Assembly: GCF_002917095.1 (NCBI RefSeq)
Contig: NZ_PQGA01000001.1
Location: 682,001-746,000, forward strand
Direction: 5' to 3'
From: Paraburkholderia eburnea
Lineage (GTDB): Bacteria; Pseudomonadota; Gammaproteobacteria; Burkholderiales; Burkholderiaceae
Length of the DNA stretch: 64,000 bases
Below are positions 38,809 to 48,115 of the stretch, one piece after another; position 1 is the first letter of the stretch; the number at the start of each line of letters is the position of its first letter. The notes beneath the pieces were generated by a model. It saw nothing but the letters and a program-made list of their open reading frames with translations. It was not told the DNA's origin and made no database searches. A program made the position numbers and the translations under genes.

Positions 38809-39894
38809 TTGAGTCGTTTCTGGAGTGACATCGTCCACCGTCTCGTGCCCTACGTGCCCGGCGAACAGCCGGCGCTCGCGCATCCGGTGAAGCTGAACAC
38901 CAACGAGAACCCCTACCCGCCCTCGCCGCGCGTGCTCGACGCGATCCGCGCGGAACTGGCCGGCGCGGACGGCAGCGGCGAATCGCTGCGCCGTTATCCC
39001 GATCCGCTCGCGAAGGCCCTGCGCGCCACGGTGGCCGCGCATCACGGCTTGCGCCCGGACCAGGTGTTCGTGGGCAACGGTTCCGACGAAGTGCTCGCGC
39101 ACGCATTCCAGGCGCTGCTCAAGCACGACAAGCCGATTCTCTTTCCCGACATCAGCTACAGCTTCTATCCGACCTACGCGCGCCTGTACGAGGTCGAGTT
39201 CAACACGGTGCCGCTCGACGATCGCTTCGAGATCCGCGTGGACGATTACCTCGCGCAAAACACGCCGAACGGCGGCGTGATCTTCCCGAACCCGAACGCG
39301 CCCACCGGCCACGTTCTGCCGCTCGCGGAAGTCGAGCGCCTGATCGCGGGCAATCCGGATTCGGTCGTGATCGTCGATGAGGCGTATGTGGATTTCGGCG
39401 CGCAATCGGCCATTGCGCTGATCGACCGCTATCCGAACCTGCTGGTCGTACACACGACGTCGAAGTCGCGCTCGCTCGCGGGCATGCGCGTGGGCTTCGC
39501 GTTCGGCCACGCCGATCTGATCCAGGCGCTAAACCGCGTGAAGGACAGCTTCAACTCGTATCCGCTCGACCGCCTCGCCCAGGCGGCAGCCGCCGCTGCC
39601 TATGCCGATGTCGACTACTTCGAAGCGACCTGCGCGCGCGTGATTGCGAGCCGCACGCGCCTCACGGCGTCGCTCGAAGCGCTGGGCTTCGAGGTCGTGC
39701 CATCGGCGGCGAACTTCGTGTTCGCGAAACATCCGGCACACGACGCGGCGGACATTTCGGCGAAGCTACGCGCACAGGAAATCTTCGTGCGCCATTTCAA
39801 CGCGCCGCGCATCAACCAGCATCTGCGCATCTCGATCGGCACCGACGCCGAATGCGACACGCTCGTCGCCGCGCTCAAGGCAATCGTCGGCTGA
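38809..39894 (+). CDS. hisC: Histidinol-phosphate aminotransferase
   Basis: PLP enzyme of histidine synthesis. The N-terminus [12 protein letters not shown], the Asp of DEAYVDFG and the PLP lysine in [15 protein letters not shown] are recognisable. 361 residues with a TTG start at 38809 preceded by AAGGAG seven bases upstream, which settles the start. It stands away from the main his operon, as second hisC copies often do in Burkholderiaceae; some such copies act on aromatic amino acids. Confidence 0.93.
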   Translation: MSRFWSDIVHRLVPYVPGEQPALAHPVKLNTNENPYPPSPRVLDAIRAELAGADGSGESLRRYPDPLAKALRATVAAHHGLRPDQVFVGNGSDEVLAHAFQALLKHDKPILFPDISYSFYPTYARLYEVEFNTVPLDDRFEIRVDDYLAQNTPNGGVIFPNPNAPTGHVLPLAEVERLIAGNPDSVVIVDEAYVDFGAQSAIALIDRYPNLLVVHTTSKSRSLAGMRVGFAFGHADLIQALNRVKDSFNSYPLDRLAQAAAAAAYADVDYFEATCARVIASRTRLTASLEALGFEVVPSAANFVFAKHPAHDAADISAKLRAQEIFVRHFNAPRINQHLRISIGTDAECDTLVAALKAIVG

Positions 39895-39918
39895 CTTTGG
39901 GTGGCGTGCATCAGGCCA

Positions 39919-39948
39919 TAAAAAAACGCGCCCTCGGGCGCGTTTTTG
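39919..39948. terminator. Bidirectional terminator between hisC and the ferredoxin gene
   Basis: A-run, CGCGCCC, TC loop, GGGCGCG, T-run. It works for hisC on the plus strand and for the ferredoxin gene on the minus strand. Confidence 0.93.
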
Positions 39949-39966
39949 TTTGCGGTGCGGCGGCTT

Positions 39967-40257
<291 letters not shown>

Positions 40258-40298
40258 TTATAGCGTCACGCCCCCGCGTTTGCCGACCCGCGAAAGCC

Positions 40299-40799
40299 TC
40301 AGGGCTTCGCCGCGCTGTTAAGCGCCGAAACCTTGTCCTGAAGACGCTTTTCCACCGAAGGAAACACGAACTTGCTGACATCGCCGCCCAACTGGGCGAT
40401 TTCGCGCACGATCGTTCCCGAAATGAACTGGTATTGATCCGACGGCGTCATGAACATCGTCTCGACATCCGGCAACAGATAACGGTTCATGCCCGCCATC
40501 TGAAACTCGTACTCGAAATCTGAGACCGCGCGCAGGCCGCGCACGATCACGCGCGCGTTGTTGCTGCGCACAAAATCCTTGAGCAGCCCTTTGAAACTCA
40601 TTACCTGCACGTTCGGGTAATGGCCTAGCACCTCGTGGGCAATTTCGAGCCGCTCGTCGAGCGTGAAGAACGGCTTCTTGTTGCGGCTGTCGGCCACGCC
40701 GACCACCAGCGTGTCGAAAATGCTCGACGCGCGCCGCACGAGATCTTCGTGACCGCGCGTGAGCGGATCGAACGTACCGGGGTACACGGCGACTACCAT
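40299..40799 (-). CDS. coaD: Phosphopantetheine adenylyltransferase
   Basis: Penultimate step of coenzyme A synthesis. The nucleotidyltransferase motif T-x-G-H is in [18 protein letters not shown] (about residues 6-23); [12 protein letters not shown] and the S-S/T-x-x-R-like end of the fold are present. 166 residues. It lies between rsmD and the ferredoxin gene, all read leftward; rsmD-coaD is a common pair. Confidence 0.97.
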   Translation of the reverse strand: MVVAVYPGTFDPLTRGHEDLVRRASSIFDTLVVGVADSRNKKPFFTLDERLEIAHEVLGHYPNVQVMSFKGLLKDFVRSNNARVIVRGLRAVSDFEYEFQMAGMNRYLLPDVETMFMTPSDQYQFISGTIVREIAQLGGDVSKFVFPSVEKRLQDKVSALNSAAKP

Positions 40800-40913
40800 G
40801 AGGCTTCTCCTCTCTCAACAGAAATGGGGCGCATTGCCACGCCTGGTTACGGCATGCGCGATTTGCCTGCGTGACACCGGATGGCGCCCGCCCGCTTCGT
40901 TATCGAACGCGCA

Positions 40914-41609
40914 TTATTCCTCATTTTCGCGCTGCAGCAAATGATAGCGAACCGCCCCCGCCTTACCCTCGCGCACCACGCTCCAGCCCGCCAGCGCGGG
41001 CTGCGCGGCCGGGTCGACCGGTTCGCCGGATTCCACGTAGAGCCAGCCGTCGGGCGCGACGAGCGGGGCGGCCAGTTCGAGCGAGCGCACGAGCAGCGCG
41101 TTGTCGCCAAACGGCGGGTCGAGGAACACCACGTCGAACGAGCCTGGCGCCAGGTTCGCGGCGAGGCGCAGCGCGTCGGCTTCCGCGATCTCGATCATGC
41201 GTGCGCCCAGCCGCGTCTGGTTGGCGCGCAACTGGGCGACCGCTTTCGCGCTGCGCTCGACCATCACGACGCGGGCCGCGCCGCGCGACGCGGCCTCAAA
41301 GCCGAGCGCGCCGCTGCCCGCGAACAGATCCAGGCAACGCTGACCGTCGAGGCGCTGGCCGAGCCAGTTGAACAGGGTCTCACGCACGCGATCGGGCGTG
41401 GGGCGCAGACCGTCGAGGTTGAGCACCGGCAGCGGCGTGCGCTTCCAGTCGCCGCCGATGATGCGGATCGTGTGCGTGCCGCCTGCAGCGGACCTGGTGA
41501 CGGGTTTAGAAGCGGGCTTAGAAGCGGGTTTAGAAGCAGGCTTCGCTGCGGGCTGCGCACCGTGAGCCGGGCGGGCGCCTTGTGGGCGCGGGGAGGATGA
41601 ACGGGCCAT
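40914..41609 (-). CDS. rsmD: 16S rRNA (guanine(966)-N(2))-methyltransferase
   Basis: Methylates G966 of 16S rRNA. The SAM motif CLDLFAGSGALGFEAASRGA and the catalytic D-P-P-F are clear. I start at the ATG at 41609 (231 residues); longer in-frame translation to 41858 is arginine-rich nonsense. Before the fold begins (IRIIGGDWKRT) there is a tail of about 45 residues with tandem Lys-Pro-Ala-Ser repeats encoded by near-identical 12-base units. This is absent from most RsmD proteins and is likely disordered. Confidence 0.94.
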   Translation of the reverse strand: MARSSSPRPQGARPAHGAQPAAKPASKPASKPASKPVTRSAAGGTHTIRIIGGDWKRTPLPVLNLDGLRPTPDRVRETLFNWLGQRLDGQRCLDLFAGSGALGFEAASRGAARVVMVERSAKAVAQLRANQTRLGARMIEIAEADALRLAANLAPGSFDVVFLDPPFGDNALLVRSLELAAPLVAPDGWLYVESGEPVDPAAQPALAGWSVVREGKAGAVRYHLLQRENEE

Positions 41610-41866
41610 GCGGGTCGGACTGAATGAATGGATGCGGTTGGGCGCGCTTGTGCGCCTTTGCGCGAACGTTACCACAGGGGCACGCGAACGCCGCAGCGCG
41701 GCTCGCGCCTCGAACACCGCAGAAGCCGCGCACGCTCCGGGCCCGTCGCGGCGACGCACCCGGGGCCGCCTGATAAAATGCTGTGTTTTCCAGGCGTTGC
41801 CCGCATCTTCGCCGTCGATGACCGTCCCTCGGTCAGACCCGCAACGCGACCCCACCACACCAGATC

Positions 41867-43000
41867 ATGTTCAGTTTCTTCAAACGACTCCGGGGCTCGA
41901 AGGGCGCCGGAAACGACGCAGCCGAAGCCGCGCAGGACGAAGCGCTCGATGCCGATGAGGCGCTCGATACGCCGCAAGCGCCCGCAGCCGCCGAGCCAGC
42001 CACACCCGTACGCACCGCGACACCGCAGGCCAGTGCAATCGACGACAGCGAATTCGACCGCGTCGAAATCGTCCCGCCGCCCGCTCCCGACGCCAGCGCC
42101 AGGCAATCCTGGCTCTCGCGCCTGCGCTCGGGCTTGTCGAAGACCGGTTCGAATATCCAGAGCATCTTCGTCAACGCGAAGATCGACGACGATCTCTACG
42201 AAGAGCTGGAAACGGCGCTGCTGATGTCCGACGCGGGCGTGGACGCCACCGAGTATCTGCTCGAAGCACTGCGCCAGAAGGTGCGCGCCGAACGCCTGAC
42301 CGACCCGCAACAGGTGAAAACCGCGCTGCGCCAGTTGCTCATCGACCTGCTCAAGCCGCTTGAGCGTTCGCTCATGCTGGGCCGCGCGCAGCCGCTCGTG
42401 ATGATGATCGCGGGCGTCAACGGCGCGGGCAAGACCACCAGCATCGGCAAGCTCGCCAAGCATCTGCAAAGTTTCGACCAGAGCGTGCTGCTGGCCGCCG
42501 GCGACACCTTCCGCGCCGCCGCGCGCGAGCAGCTGACGATCTGGGGCGAGCGCAACAACGTGACGGTCGTGCAGCAGGAAAGCGGCGACCCGGCCGCGGT
42601 GATCTTCGACGCCGTCAACGCGGCGCGCGCGCGCGGCATCAACGTCGTGATGGCCGATACGGCCGGCCGCCTGCCGACGCAGTTGCACCTGATGGACGAG
42701 TTGAAGAAGGTCAAGCGCGTGATCGGCAAGGCCTTCGATGGCGCGCCGCATGAAGTGCTGCTGGTGATCGACGCCAACACGGGCCAGAACGCGCTGACCC
42801 AGGTGAAGGCTTTCGACGATGCGCTGGGCCTCACGGGTCTCATCGTCACCAAGCTCGACGGCACGGCGAAGGGCGGCATTCTGGCGGCGATCGCGCGCCA
42901 ACGCCCGGTGCCGGTGTATTTCATCGGCGTGGGCGAAAGGGTCGAGGATCTGCAGCCGTTCGTCGCCGAGGAATTCGCGGATGCGCTGCTCGGCAGCTAG
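41867..43000 (+). CDS. ftsY: Signal recognition particle receptor FtsY
   Basis: Membrane-targeting GTPase that docks ribosome-SRP complexes at the Sec translocon. An acidic, Ala-rich A domain occupies about residues 1-85. NG domain: [16 protein letters not shown] (P-loop), DTAGRLPTQ, TKLDGTAKGG, and VGERVEDLQPF at the C-terminus. 377 residues. It is divergent from rsmD, the usual partner in this order in betaproteobacteria. Confidence 0.97.
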   Translation: MFSFFKRLRGSKGAGNDAAEAAQDEALDADEALDTPQAPAAAEPATPVRTATPQASAIDDSEFDRVEIVPPPAPDASARQSWLSRLRSGLSKTGSNIQSIFVNAKIDDDLYEELETALLMSDAGVDATEYLLEALRQKVRAERLTDPQQVKTALRQLLIDLLKPLERSLMLGRAQPLVMMIAGVNGAGKTTSIGKLAKHLQSFDQSVLLAAGDTFRAAAREQLTIWGERNNVTVVQQESGDPAAVIFDAVNAARARGINVVMADTAGRLPTQLHLMDELKKVKRVIGKAFDGAPHEVLLVIDANTGQNALTQVKAFDDALGLTGLIVTKLDGTAKGGILAAIARQRPVPVYFIGVGERVEDLQPFVAEEFADALLGS

Positions 43001-43050
43001 ATCCGCTGCGCGATTGTGCTGAAACCGCTGAAAAGCGCCGAAAAAACGCA

Positions 43051-43083
43051 AAGGGCGCCGTTCTCACGAACGGCGCCCTTTTT
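43051..43083. terminator. Bidirectional terminator between ftsY and the isomerase gene
   Basis: A 13-bp perfect stem (43051-43063 with 43068-43080) over TCAC. A T-run follows on the plus strand and T-rich sequence on the minus strand. Confidence 0.93.
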
Positions 43084-43108
43084 ACTTCGATCTCACGCGA
43101 AAGATCGC

Positions 43109-43756
43109 TTATTCCGCATCCGGCTGTGCGCCCGGCGCCGCGCGCGCGAACGCGTCGAGCTGGGCGGCGTAGTCGCAGATACGCTGGATCGTCGGGTAGC
43201 GCGTCGTGTCGATCTTGAAGCGGTTCGCGTTGAACACCTGCGGCACGAGGCATAGATCGGCAATCGTCGGCGTGTCGCCAAAGCAGAGCTTGCCCGTGCG
43301 CGGGTCGTTCGCGAGCCGTTCTTCCAGCGTCGCGAAGCCGTTCTCGATCCAGTGCCGATACCACGCGTCCTTGGCCGCATCGTCCACGCCCAGCGTGTGC
43401 TTGAGGTACTTCAGCACGCGCAGATTGTCGATCGGGTGGATTTCGCACGCGACCTGGAGCGCGAGCGAGCGCACGTGCGCGCGGTCGGCGGGCGACTTCG
43501 GCAGCAGCGGCGGCTCGGGGTGCGTCTCCTCGATGTATTCGATGATCGCGAGCGATTGCTGGATCGCGCGGTTGTCGTCGTCGATGAGCGTCGGCACGAT
43601 CGCATCGGGATTGATCTTGCGGTACTCGGGCTTCAGTTGCTCGCCGCCCTCGCGCACCAGATGCACCGGCACGTACTCATAGGGCAGATTCTTCAGATTC
43701 AGCGCAATACGCACGCGATACGAGGCCGAACTGCGGAAATAGCTGTAAAGCTTCAT
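43109..43756 (-). CDS. maiA: Maleylacetoacetate/maleylpyruvate isomerase (zeta GST)
   Basis: Zeta-class glutathione transferase, 215 residues. The N-terminal thioredoxin fold has the signature SSASYRVRIALNLK (about 9-22), whose serine activates glutathione; the C-terminal half is helical. It isomerises a cis-double bond in aromatic catabolism (homogentisate or gentisate route). It lies 27 bases downstream of a fumarylacetoacetase-family gene on the same strand, which would use its product, so the pair forms a short operon. Confidence 0.9.
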   Translation of the reverse strand: MKLYSYFRSSASYRVRIALNLKNLPYEYVPVHLVREGGEQLKPEYRKINPDAIVPTLIDDDNRAIQQSLAIIEYIEETHPEPPLLPKSPADRAHVRSLALQVACEIHPIDNLRVLKYLKHTLGVDDAAKDAWYRHWIENGFATLEERLANDPRTGKLCFGDTPTIADLCLVPQVFNANRFKIDTTRYPTIQRICDYAAQLDAFARAAPGAQPDAE

Positions 43757-43783
43757 GCTCCTCTCATGCTCCTGTCTAATTTT

Positions 43784-44482
43784 TTAGACCACGCGCACGG
43801 CGAATTCGCCCAGGCCGTCCACGCCGCCCGTCATGACATCGCCGCGCTTGATCGCGCCCACGCCTTCGGGCGTGCCCGTGTAGATCAGGTCGCCGGCCTT
43901 CAGCTCGAACAGCGTTGAAAGGAACGCGATCGTGTCGGCAACCGGCCAGATCAGCTGCGAAATGTCCGAGCGCTGCTTTTCTTCGCCATTCACCTCCAGC
44001 CAGATCGCGCCCTTCGCGATCTGGCCCACTTTCGCGACCGGATGAATCGGGCCGATGGGCGCCGAATGATCGAAGCCCTTCGCCGTGTCCCAAGGACGGC
44101 CGAGCTTTTTCGCTTCGGCCTGCAGATCGCGGCGCGTCATGTCGAGACCGAGCGCATAGCCAAACACGTGATCGAGCGCGCTTTCGACGGGGATGTTCTT
44201 GCCACCCTTGCCGATCGCCGCAACGAGTTCCATCTCGAAATGCACGTTCTGCGATTGATCCGGATACGGGAATTCCGCCGTTGCGCCGGGCGCGACGTAG
44301 AGCACGGCGTCGGCGGGCTTGGCGAAGAAGAACGGCGGTTCGCGGTTGGGATCGTGGCCCATCTCGCGCGCATGCGCCTCGTAATTGCGGCCAACACAGT
44401 AGATGCGGCGCACCGGAAAGCGCGCATCGCTGCCGGCAACCGGCACGGCGGCGAGCGGCGCCGGATCGAATACGTAAGTCAT
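43784..44482 (-). CDS. Fumarylacetoacetate hydrolase family protein
   Basis: 232 residues forming a single FAH C-terminal domain: RIYCVGRNYEAHAREMG, then the metal-binding FEMELVAAIGK and the GTPEGVGAI motif. The short length fits fumarylpyruvate hydrolase of the gentisate pathway better than the full fumarylacetoacetase of tyrosine breakdown. Next to a zeta-GST isomerase this suggests maleylpyruvate to fumarylpyruvate to fumarate plus pyruvate; no dioxygenase is present nearby. I start at the ATG at 44482 with GGAG upstream. Confidence 0.88.
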   Translation of the reverse strand: MTYVFDPAPLAAVPVAGSDARFPVRRIYCVGRNYEAHAREMGHDPNREPPFFFAKPADAVLYVAPGATAEFPYPDQSQNVHFEMELVAAIGKGGKNIPVESALDHVFGYALGLDMTRRDLQAEAKKLGRPWDTAKGFDHSAPIGPIHPVAKVGQIAKGAIWLEVNGEEKQRSDISQLIWPVADTIAFLSTLFELKAGDLIYTGTPEGVGAIKRGDVMTGGVDGLGEFAVRVV

Positions 44483-44769
44483 CGAAATCTCCGTCTTCTT
44501 GATGATGCCTGGACGCCAACGAGGGAATCGCGCGAGCGCCAAGGCGCAGCATACGAGTGTAACGCGCAGCGGCGCGCGGGCGGCAACACGCAACGGCAAC
44601 GCCGATGACAGCGCATGACAGGCAGGGAAGAAGCGGCGGCGACGCTGCTGCGGTCGTTCCCGCCCCTACTGCGTCGGGCCTGGCCGCGCGGCTCGTGCGA
44701 TACTTCCTTCATCCCCTACATCCCCATTGAACGGAGCAGCGCACCGCTCGGCTCCGCACTCACGCCGCC

Positions 44770-45741
44770 ATGAACGCCCCCGCCTCCCCCGAATCGACCG
44801 AGACCTTCTCCTGCGCCCGCTTCATCAAGGAAATCGGCCGCGGACCGCATGGTGCGCGCTCGCTGTCGCCCGAAGACACGCACGCGCTCTACGCGGCCAT
44901 GCTCGACGGCCGGGTGCCCGAACTCGAACTCGGCGCGGTGTTGCTCGCCTATCGCCTGAAGGGCGAAACCGCCGAGGAACTGGCCGCGATGCTCGCGGCC
45001 GCCCATGCGTCGTTCGCGCCGCTCGTCGTGGCCGATGGCGCGTACCGGCCGGTATCGATTCCGAGCTACAACGGCGCGCGCAAGCAGCCGAACCTCGTGC
45101 CGCTGCTCGCGCTGCTGCTCGCGCGCGAAGGCGTGCCGACGCTGGTGCACGGCGTCGTCACCGACCCGGGCCGCGTCACGAGCGCCGAAATCTTCGCGGC
45201 GCTGAACCGTCCCGCCGTGCACGATCACGCCGAAATCGAGGCGCAACTCGCCGAGCGCAACGTGGCGTTCGCGCCCATCGAAACGCTCGCGCCTCAGGTC
45301 GCGCGGCTGCTCTCGCTACGCCGGCGCATGGGCGTGCGCAACTCCACGCACACGCTGGTGAAATTGCTCCAGCCGTTCGAGCAGCCGGGCCTGCGCCTGG
45401 TGAATTACACGCATCCGCCCTATCGCGATAGCCTGAGCGCACTGTTCGCGGCGCATCCGGATGCGGCGGTCGGCGGCGCATTGCTCGCGCGCGGCACCGA
45501 AGGCGAAGCGGTCGCCGATACGCGCCGCCAGGTGCAGGTCGACTGGCTGCACGACGGCATCTGCGAAACGCTGATCGAGCCGGAGCGCTCGTCGCCCGAT
45601 GCGCCCGAAGTGGATCTGCCGGAAGGCCGCGACGCGGCCACGACCTCGGCGTGGATCGAAGCGGTGCTGCGCGGCGAAGCCCCGGTGCCCGACGCCATCG
45701 CGCGTCAGATCGAGACGGTCAAGCGCATCGCGAAACGCTGA
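44770..45741 (+). CDS. ybiB: DNA-binding protein YbiB (TrpD2 family)
   Basis: 323 residues, related in fold to anthranilate phosphoribosyltransferase (TrpD) but without its activity. The N-terminal helical domain is ARFIKEIGRGPHGARSLSPE, then LDGRVPELELGAVLLAYRLKG. The PRPP-binding loop of TrpD is not conserved. E. coli YbiB binds single- and double-stranded DNA through a positively charged groove. The role is otherwise unknown. It precedes the leuA leader on the same strand. Confidence 0.88.
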   Translation: MNAPASPESTETFSCARFIKEIGRGPHGARSLSPEDTHALYAAMLDGRVPELELGAVLLAYRLKGETAEELAAMLAAAHASFAPLVVADGAYRPVSIPSYNGARKQPNLVPLLALLLAREGVPTLVHGVVTDPGRVTSAEIFAALNRPAVHDHAEIEAQLAERNVAFAPIETLAPQVARLLSLRRRMGVRNSTHTLVKLLQPFEQPGLRLVNYTHPPYRDSLSALFAAHPDAAVGGALLARGTEGEAVADTRRQVQVDWLHDGICETLIEPERSSPDAPEVDLPEGRDAATTSAWIEAVLRGEAPVPDAIARQIETVKRIAKR

Positions 45742-45880
45742 ACGTCTGTCAGGCAAACGGGCCGCCCAACTCGCCGAAAGCCGTGCGGGGCGGGCGCCTC
45801 GAGCAATGCGCTCAGGCGCATCGGCGCGCTTCGTCGGCCATCTTCAGGCATCTTCGCGCCGAAAATCTGCGAATTCTTTG

Positions 45881-45909
45881 TTGACACATGCATCCGCCCT
45901 GATTTACAT
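45881..45909 (+). promoter_or_regulatory. Promoter of the leucine leader and leuA
   Basis: Perfect -35 TTGACA (45881-45886), 17-base spacer, -10 TTACAT (45904-45909). Expected transcription start is about 45916, right at the ATG (45917) of the leader peptide. Confidence 0.75.
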
Positions 45910-45916
45910 TGGACGA

Positions 45917-45988
45917 ATGCGTTCCTTCCCGAACACCCTCCGCATTGCCCACGGCCTACTATCGGCCCTATCGCTACGCCTAGCCTAA
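45917..45988 (+). CDS. leuL: Leader peptide rich in CTA leucine codons, leuA attenuator
   Basis: A 23-residue frame (ATG to TAA) that begins immediately downstream of a strong promoter and ends LLSALSLRLA. Six of 23 residues are Leu, and the last five (residues 14, 15, 18, 20, 22) all use CTA, the rarest Leu codon in such GC-rich genomes. A hairpin (45973-46000) covers codons 19 onward. This is the layout of an amino-acid attenuator: shortage of leucyl-tRNA would stall the ribosome on the CTA codons and change folding downstream. It lies about 340 bases before the 2-isopropylmalate synthase gene, the entry to leucine synthesis. The symbol is by function, not homology. Confidence 0.75.
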   Translation: MRSFPNTLRIAHGLLSALSLRLA

Positions 45989-46000
45989 AGCTGGTGTAGC
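45973..46000 (+). promoter_or_regulatory. Leader hairpin over the CTA codons
   Basis: GCTACGCC (45973-45980) pairs with GGTGTAGC (45993-46000), 8 bp with one G-T. An inner AGC/GCT stem continues over a CTAAA loop. The left arm includes the fifth and sixth Leu codons, so a stalled ribosome would prevent it from forming. Confidence 0.6.
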
Positions 46001-46075
46001 GCCGCAACGACCCCCTCTCCGGTCACCGCGGTCCTCCCAAAGCAGTTCTCGCAGTACCCCAAATCCGCTGTATCT

Positions 46076-46128
46076 CTACAACCTGTCGTCTGCATTCGTC
46101 CGCTTATCGTTCGGACGAGTCGCGAGGT
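46076..46128 (+). promoter_or_regulatory. Second leader hairpin covering a ribosome-binding site
   Basis: The core stem TCGTCCG (46096-46102) / CGGACGA (46112-46118) is extended outward to ACCT (46081-46084) / AGGT (46125-46128). AGGT is part of the Shine-Dalgarno of the ORF starting at 46133. CTACAACC (46076-46083) can instead pair with GGTGTAG (45993-45999) of the first hairpin, which would free the site. No T-run follows, so this is not a transcription terminator. Confidence 0.5.
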
Positions 46129-46132
46129 CAAA

Positions 46133-46336
46133 ATGCACGTTGCATGGGCATCGTTCACGTCCGCTTTCGCCGCGCCGGCTACCGCCGTCACCGTGGCCGT
46201 CTTCTTCGCGTCCGCGGTTGCCGCCCGTACGCATGAAGTTTCGCGCATCGTGCTCCGTCGCCAGCCCGCCAACCGCCCGCTGCCGACCGCCATCGCAAAC
46301 GACACCATGAAGAACGAGGCTCGTCATGTTGCGTAA
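46133..46336 (+). CDS. 67-residue ORF overlapping leuA, possible coupling ORF
   Basis: It has its own Shine-Dalgarno (GAGG, eight bases before the ATG at 46133) and ends 11 bases inside leuA, so translation of one can feed the other. The product has a hydrophobic stretch rich in Ala and Val (about residues 8-31) and a basic, Pro-rich tail. I recognise no family. Its start site is masked by a hairpin that could respond to the leader peptide. It may serve mainly to open or couple translation of leuA rather than to make a functional protein. An older start for leuA can be excluded because this frame differs. Confidence 0.5.
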   Translation: MHVAWASFTSAFAAPATAVTVAVFFASAVAARTHEVSRIVLRRQPANRPLPTAIANDTMKNEARHVA

Positions 46337-47972
46337 TCCCGCCGAGAAGTATCGCCCCTTCCCCGCCATCCGTTTGAACGGCCGCAAATGGCCGACGCGC
46401 ACGGTCGAGCGCGCGCCGATCTGGATGAGCACCGATCTGCGCGACGGCAACCAGTCGCTGATCGAGCCGATGAGCATCGAGCAGAAAACCGAGTTTTTCG
46501 AAATGCTCGTCGCGATCGGCTTCAAGGAAATCGAAGTCGGCTTTCCGTCCGCGTCGCAGACCGACTTTGATTTCGTGCGCAAGCTGATCGACGAAAAGCG
46601 CATTCCCGAGGACGTGACCATCGAAGTGCTCGTGCAGTCGCGTGAAGAACTGATCGCGCGCACCTTCGAGGCGCTCGAAGGCGTGCCGCGCGCCATCGTC
46701 CACCTCTACAACGCGATCTGCCCGTCGTTCCGCAAGATCGTGTTCGGTCAGTCGAAGGATCAGGTCAAGGCGCTCGCCGTCGAAGGCACGCGCATTATCC
46801 GCGAACACGCCGATAAAAATCCGCAAACGCACTGGATTTACCAGTATTCGCCCGAAACCTTCAGTATGACGGAGCTGACTTTCGCGCGCGAAGTCTGCGA
46901 TGCGGTGGCCCAGACGTGGCGCCCGACTCGCGATCACAAGATGATCGTGAATCTTCCGGCGACCGTCGAAGCGGCGATGCCCAACGTCTACGCCGACCAG
47001 ATCGAGTGGATGGATCGCAACCTCGCGTATCGCGACAGCATCGTGCTTTCGGTGCATCCGCATAACGACCGCGGCACCGCCGTGGCCGCCGCCGAAATGG
47101 CGTTGCTCGCGGGCGCGGATCGCATCGAAGGCTGCCTGTTCGGCAATGGCGAGCGCACCGGCAACGTCGATCTCGTCACGCTCGCGATGAACCTCTACAC
47201 CCAGGGCATCGATCCGGGCCTCGACTTTTCCGATATCGACGCGGTGCGCCGCCTGGTCGAGCGCTGCAATCAGCTTCCCGTGCATCCGCGCCATCCGTAT
47301 GCAGGCGACCTCGTGTTCACGGCGTTCTCGGGTTCCCATCAGGACGCGATCCGCAAGGGCCTGGCCGTGCAGCAGCCGGACGCCGTGTGGGAAGTGCCGT
47401 ATCTCCCGATCGATCCCGCCGATCTGGGCCGTAGCTACGACGCGGTGATCCGCGTGAACAGCCAGTCGGGCAAGGGCGGCGCGACGTATCTGCTCGAACG
47501 CGGCATGGGATTCACGCCGCCGCGCCGTGTGCAGATCGAATTTAGCCATGCCGTGCAGACGGTCACGGATACCTCCGGCGAGGAAATCACGGGCGAGGCC
47601 ATCTGCGCGCTGTTTGCGAGCGAGTACTTCGAAACGCAAGGGCCGGCGCAACAGGTTGGTGCGGGCCGCGTGCGCTTCGAGGGCCGCGATGTCGCGCTGC
47701 CCGCAGCCGCCGCTATCGACGAAGCGCATGCACAGGCGGTCGCGGCGGCGATTGCGGCGGCGGCGGACGAAAGCATCGAGATCACTTCATATGAAACCGC
47801 GCGCACGGCGCCAGGCGGCACGGCGGTGTTCGTCGGCGCGCGCGTGGGCGGCCAGGCGCTGCGGCACGGCGTGGGCGTCGCGGACGACGCCGCTCAGGCG
47901 GTCGTGGCTGCTGTAGTCAGCGCGGTCAATCGCGCGGCATGGACGCAGATCGATCGCCGCGTGGCGGCCTGA
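46326..47972 (+). CDS. leuA: 2-isopropylmalate synthase
   Basis: First committed step of leucine synthesis: acetyl-CoA plus 2-oxoisovalerate. It is of the longer type (548 residues): catalytic TIM barrel about residues 30-340 with [15 protein letters not shown] at the start and [15 protein letters not shown] for metal binding, then a linker and the C-terminal regulatory domain (about 430-548) that binds leucine for feedback inhibition. GAGG lies before the ATG at 46326. Upstream are a Leu-codon leader peptide and an overlapping ORF, so expression is probably tied to leucine supply. Confidence 0.96.
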   Translation: MLRNPAEKYRPFPAIRLNGRKWPTRTVERAPIWMSTDLRDGNQSLIEPMSIEQKTEFFEMLVAIGFKEIEVGFPSASQTDFDFVRKLIDEKRIPEDVTIEVLVQSREELIARTFEALEGVPRAIVHLYNAICPSFRKIVFGQSKDQVKALAVEGTRIIREHADKNPQTHWIYQYSPETFSMTELTFAREVCDAVAQTWRPTRDHKMIVNLPATVEAAMPNVYADQIEWMDRNLAYRDSIVLSVHPHNDRGTAVAAAEMALLAGADRIEGCLFGNGERTGNVDLVTLAMNLYTQGIDPGLDFSDIDAVRRLVERCNQLPVHPRHPYAGDLVFTAFSGSHQDAIRKGLAVQQPDAVWEVPYLPIDPADLGRSYDAVIRVNSQSGKGGATYLLERGMGFTPPRRVQIEFSHAVQTVTDTSGEEITGEAICALFASEYFETQGPAQQVGAGRVRFEGRDVALPAAAAIDEAHAQAVAAAIAAAADESIEITSYETARTAPGGTAVFVGARVGGQALRHGVGVADDAAQAVVAAVVSAVNRAAWTQIDRRVAA

Positions 47973-48115
47973 TCGAGCTGAATCGGATCAAGAGTTTGAA
48001 GCAGCAGTAATTGCAGTAAAGGAGGCGGCGCCGTTGAGCGCCGGCGGCATAACGGGCCGCTGGCGTGCGCCCGATCCGCTTAACTGGCGGAATCGGCGAG
48101 TGGACTTACCGGTCG

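Noticed and set aside
46096..46118. Transcription terminator of the leu leader
   Set aside because: The stem is good but no T-run follows; treated as a structure acting on a ribosome-binding site instead.
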